DNA of 6,937 nucleotides, taken from Rhizorhabdus sp. GTDB taxonomy: Bacteria; Pseudomonadota; Alphaproteobacteria; Sphingomonadales; Sphingomonadaceae. The notes under the pieces were generated by a model that saw nothing but the letters and a program-made list of their open reading frames with translations, did not search any database and had not been told where the DNA came from. Below are positions 6,100-6,937 of this stretch, in pieces. A program made the position numbers and the translations under genes. Numbering within the stretch: position 1 is the stretch's first letter; each line of letters opens with the position of its first letter. The DNA lies in the NCBI GenBank assembly GCA_004297635.1, contig SCUQ01000292.1:1-6937 (forward strand), read 5' to 3'.

Positions 6100-6861
6100 T
6101 TGAGACCTTTCGGCCTGACGAATCCGAAGGAGCCGACCGTTGACCGACCGCCGATACGCGAATGTCTGGCAGAAGATGCTGCTGGAAGAACAGGAGAGAA
6201 GGAGCGCGCGGCGGCGAATGCCGAAAGCCAGCGCATGCTCGATGATTATGATCGGATGCTGCAAGGCGCCGCTGTCGACCGACAGCGGAATGCGGAGCGG
6301 AAACTGGGCTATGACACCGCTGCGCTTCCCGCTTCCGGAGGCGTCACCCAGCCGCCGCCTCGACTGCCTTACGACTTCGATCTGGGCGATCCGCTAGCAG
6401 GGCCGGGCGCCGATGGATATCTGGATGGGGATATTGTGGTGAATGGGCATCACAAAACTGGATATCCTTCACGGACCGTGTTTTCGCCTCAAGATTGCGT
6501 GACTCGTCAAGTCGGTTGGCAGAATGCCAAGAACCATAAAGAGGGTTATGGATATCGGGCCTATTGCGACTTTACCGACGGAACGGGCGGTATCGTCATT
6601 GCGCATATGCAGCCCGACACGATACCTCCAAGTGGCACGCTGATAGGCGCCAACGAGCCGATGGGGCGTTATGGCAATCCCGCCACGGGTGATGTGACTG
6701 GACCCCACCTTCATCGGGGCCAATACGATAGTTCGGGCCGATTAATTCCCCCGAATCTCCCATCGCCTTTCCGTGAGCGCGGACAGATGTTGAGCCCTTA
6801 TGGCATGAGGACACTGAGAGGCCGAACGAGGATGCACAAGGGAGAAGATTGGATCGAATAA
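6100..6861 (+). CDS. M23 (LytM-type) peptidase with circularly permuted metal motifs
   Basis: The uninterrupted frame encodes 253 residues. A charged helical region (about 32-72) and a Pro/Gly linker with DGDIVVNG (109-116) lead into an M23 zinc peptidase, which would cut peptidoglycan cross-bridges. Motif order is unusual: TVFSP, then VGWQN and GYGYR, the catalytic-type IAHM (His169), IG..GNP, and GPHLH (His203, His205); only then SPYGMR and MHKGED (His246, Asp250), three residues from the end. In ordinary M23 enzymes SP(F/Y)GMR and HxGxD come first. All metal ligands are present, so this looks like a circular permutation. No signal peptide is seen. TTG 6100 has AGGGAG upstream, but TTG 6140 in another frame has a better site and more natural protein, so the N-terminus is uncertain. 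Local G+C is about 50% at 6421-6600. It may be a secreted effector. Confidence 0.75.
   Translation: MRPFGLTNPKEPTVDRPPIRECLAEDAAGRTGEKERAAANAESQRMLDDYDRMLQGAAVDRQRNAERKLGYDTAALPASGGVTQPPPRLPYDFDLGDPLAGPGADGYLDGDIVVNGHHKTGYPSRTVFSPQDCVTRQVGWQNAKNHKEGYGYRAYCDFTDGTGGIVIAHMQPDTIPPSGTLIGANEPMGRYGNPATGDVTGPHLHRGQYDSSGRLIPPNLPSPFRERGQMLSPYGMRTLRGRTRMHKGEDWIE
6127..6200 (+). other. Probable true N-terminus of the M23-like protein, in another frame (frameshift)
   Basis: AAGGAG at 6127-6132 lies 7 bp before TTG 6140, the best ribosome site in this region. From there the second frame reads LTDRRYANVWQKMLLEEQER, a convincing amphipathic helix. After about 6199 this frame turns into Arg/Cys/Met-rich nonsense, while the 6100 frame becomes protein-like (KERAAANAESQRMLDDYDRM). 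Joining the two near 6199 needs a -1 shift, equivalent to one missing base in AGAGAAGG. The repaired protein would be about 240 residues. A sequencing error, a real mutation or programmed slippage all fit; no canonical slippery heptamer is seen. Confidence 0.55.
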
Positions 6862-6902
6862 TCGTCGGAGGATACAGTCTCTACAAATGGATGTGAGGAC
6901 CC

Positions 6903-6937
6903 ATGAAGGCTGGCATATTTATCTTGACGATCGCCTC
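6903..6937 (+). CDS. Start of an exported protein gene (cut by right edge)
   Basis: ATG 6903 follows GTGAGG by 4 bp and opens MKAGIFILTIA, a lysine followed by a hydrophobic run typical of a signal peptide or lipoprotein leader. Only 11 codons are visible. It begins 41 bp after the M23-like stop on the same strand, so it is probably co-transcribed. An alternative ATG at 6887 in another frame has GGAGG 15 bp upstream, which is too far. Its function is unknown; the position suits a periplasmic immunity protein for the M23-like product. Confidence 0.45.
   Translation, partial: MKAGIFILTIA

Noticed and set aside
5599..6264. Minus-strand open frame extending upstream of the secreted protein through the RNase H-like gene
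   Set aside because: The signal peptide beginning at ATG 5598 defines the start; the extension is antisense to RNase H motifs and is low-quality Ser/Arg-rich protein.
6887..6937. ATG 6887 as the start of the last gene (MDVRTHEGW...)
   Set aside because: The GGAGG is 15 bp away, too far; ATG 6903 has a closer site and a signal-peptide-like start.

Overview
This GC-rich window (about 65-70% G+C in the sections counted by hand) looks like a chromosomal segment of an alphaproteobacterium, most likely a sphingomonad. The support is the protein flavour (GlnK/AmtB, zf-CHCC zinc-finger protein, TldD) and a REP-like palindrome of a type I associate with sphingomonad genomes. No species can be assigned from the sequence alone.

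Left part, minus strand (1-1894). A nitrogen-assimilation operon, glnK then amtB, runs off the left edge. It is preceded by a near-perfect sigma-54 promoter, an IHF-like site and inverted repeats that could be enhancer or terminator elements. GlnK senses nitrogen state and plugs the ammonium channel AmtB. Upstream lies a gene for a soluble, double-PAS chemoreceptor-like protein with an unusually short methyl-accepting signalling hairpin.

Middle, minus strand (1984-4799). tldD, a patatin-like phospholipase gene and a DUF924 gene lie head to tail with a 3-bp gap and then a 7-bp overlap, so they are almost certainly one operon. About 220 bp upstream of tldD carry a REP-like palindrome, a candidate leaderless tldD promoter and a candidate terminator for the gene before.

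Right-middle (5021-6040). A two-gene minus-strand unit encodes a small secreted protein of unknown function and an NDUFS6-like zf-CHCC protein. Diverging from it after 34 bp is a plus-strand RNase H-fold protein whose last catalytic carboxylate appears to be glycine.

Right end (about 6037-6937). This is the most unusual region. G+C falls to about 50% over 6421-6600. The gene there encodes an M23 (LytM-type) peptidase whose zinc-binding motifs occur in circularly permuted order: the strand after the first zinc motif, the catalytic His and the HxH motif come first, and the HxGxD motif forms the extreme C-terminus. Its N-terminus also shows signs of a one-base frameshift. A gene starting with a signal-peptide-like sequence follows 41 bp later and is cut by the window edge. 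The pair resembles a peptidoglycan-hydrolase effector with a periplasmic immunity protein, but that is inference.
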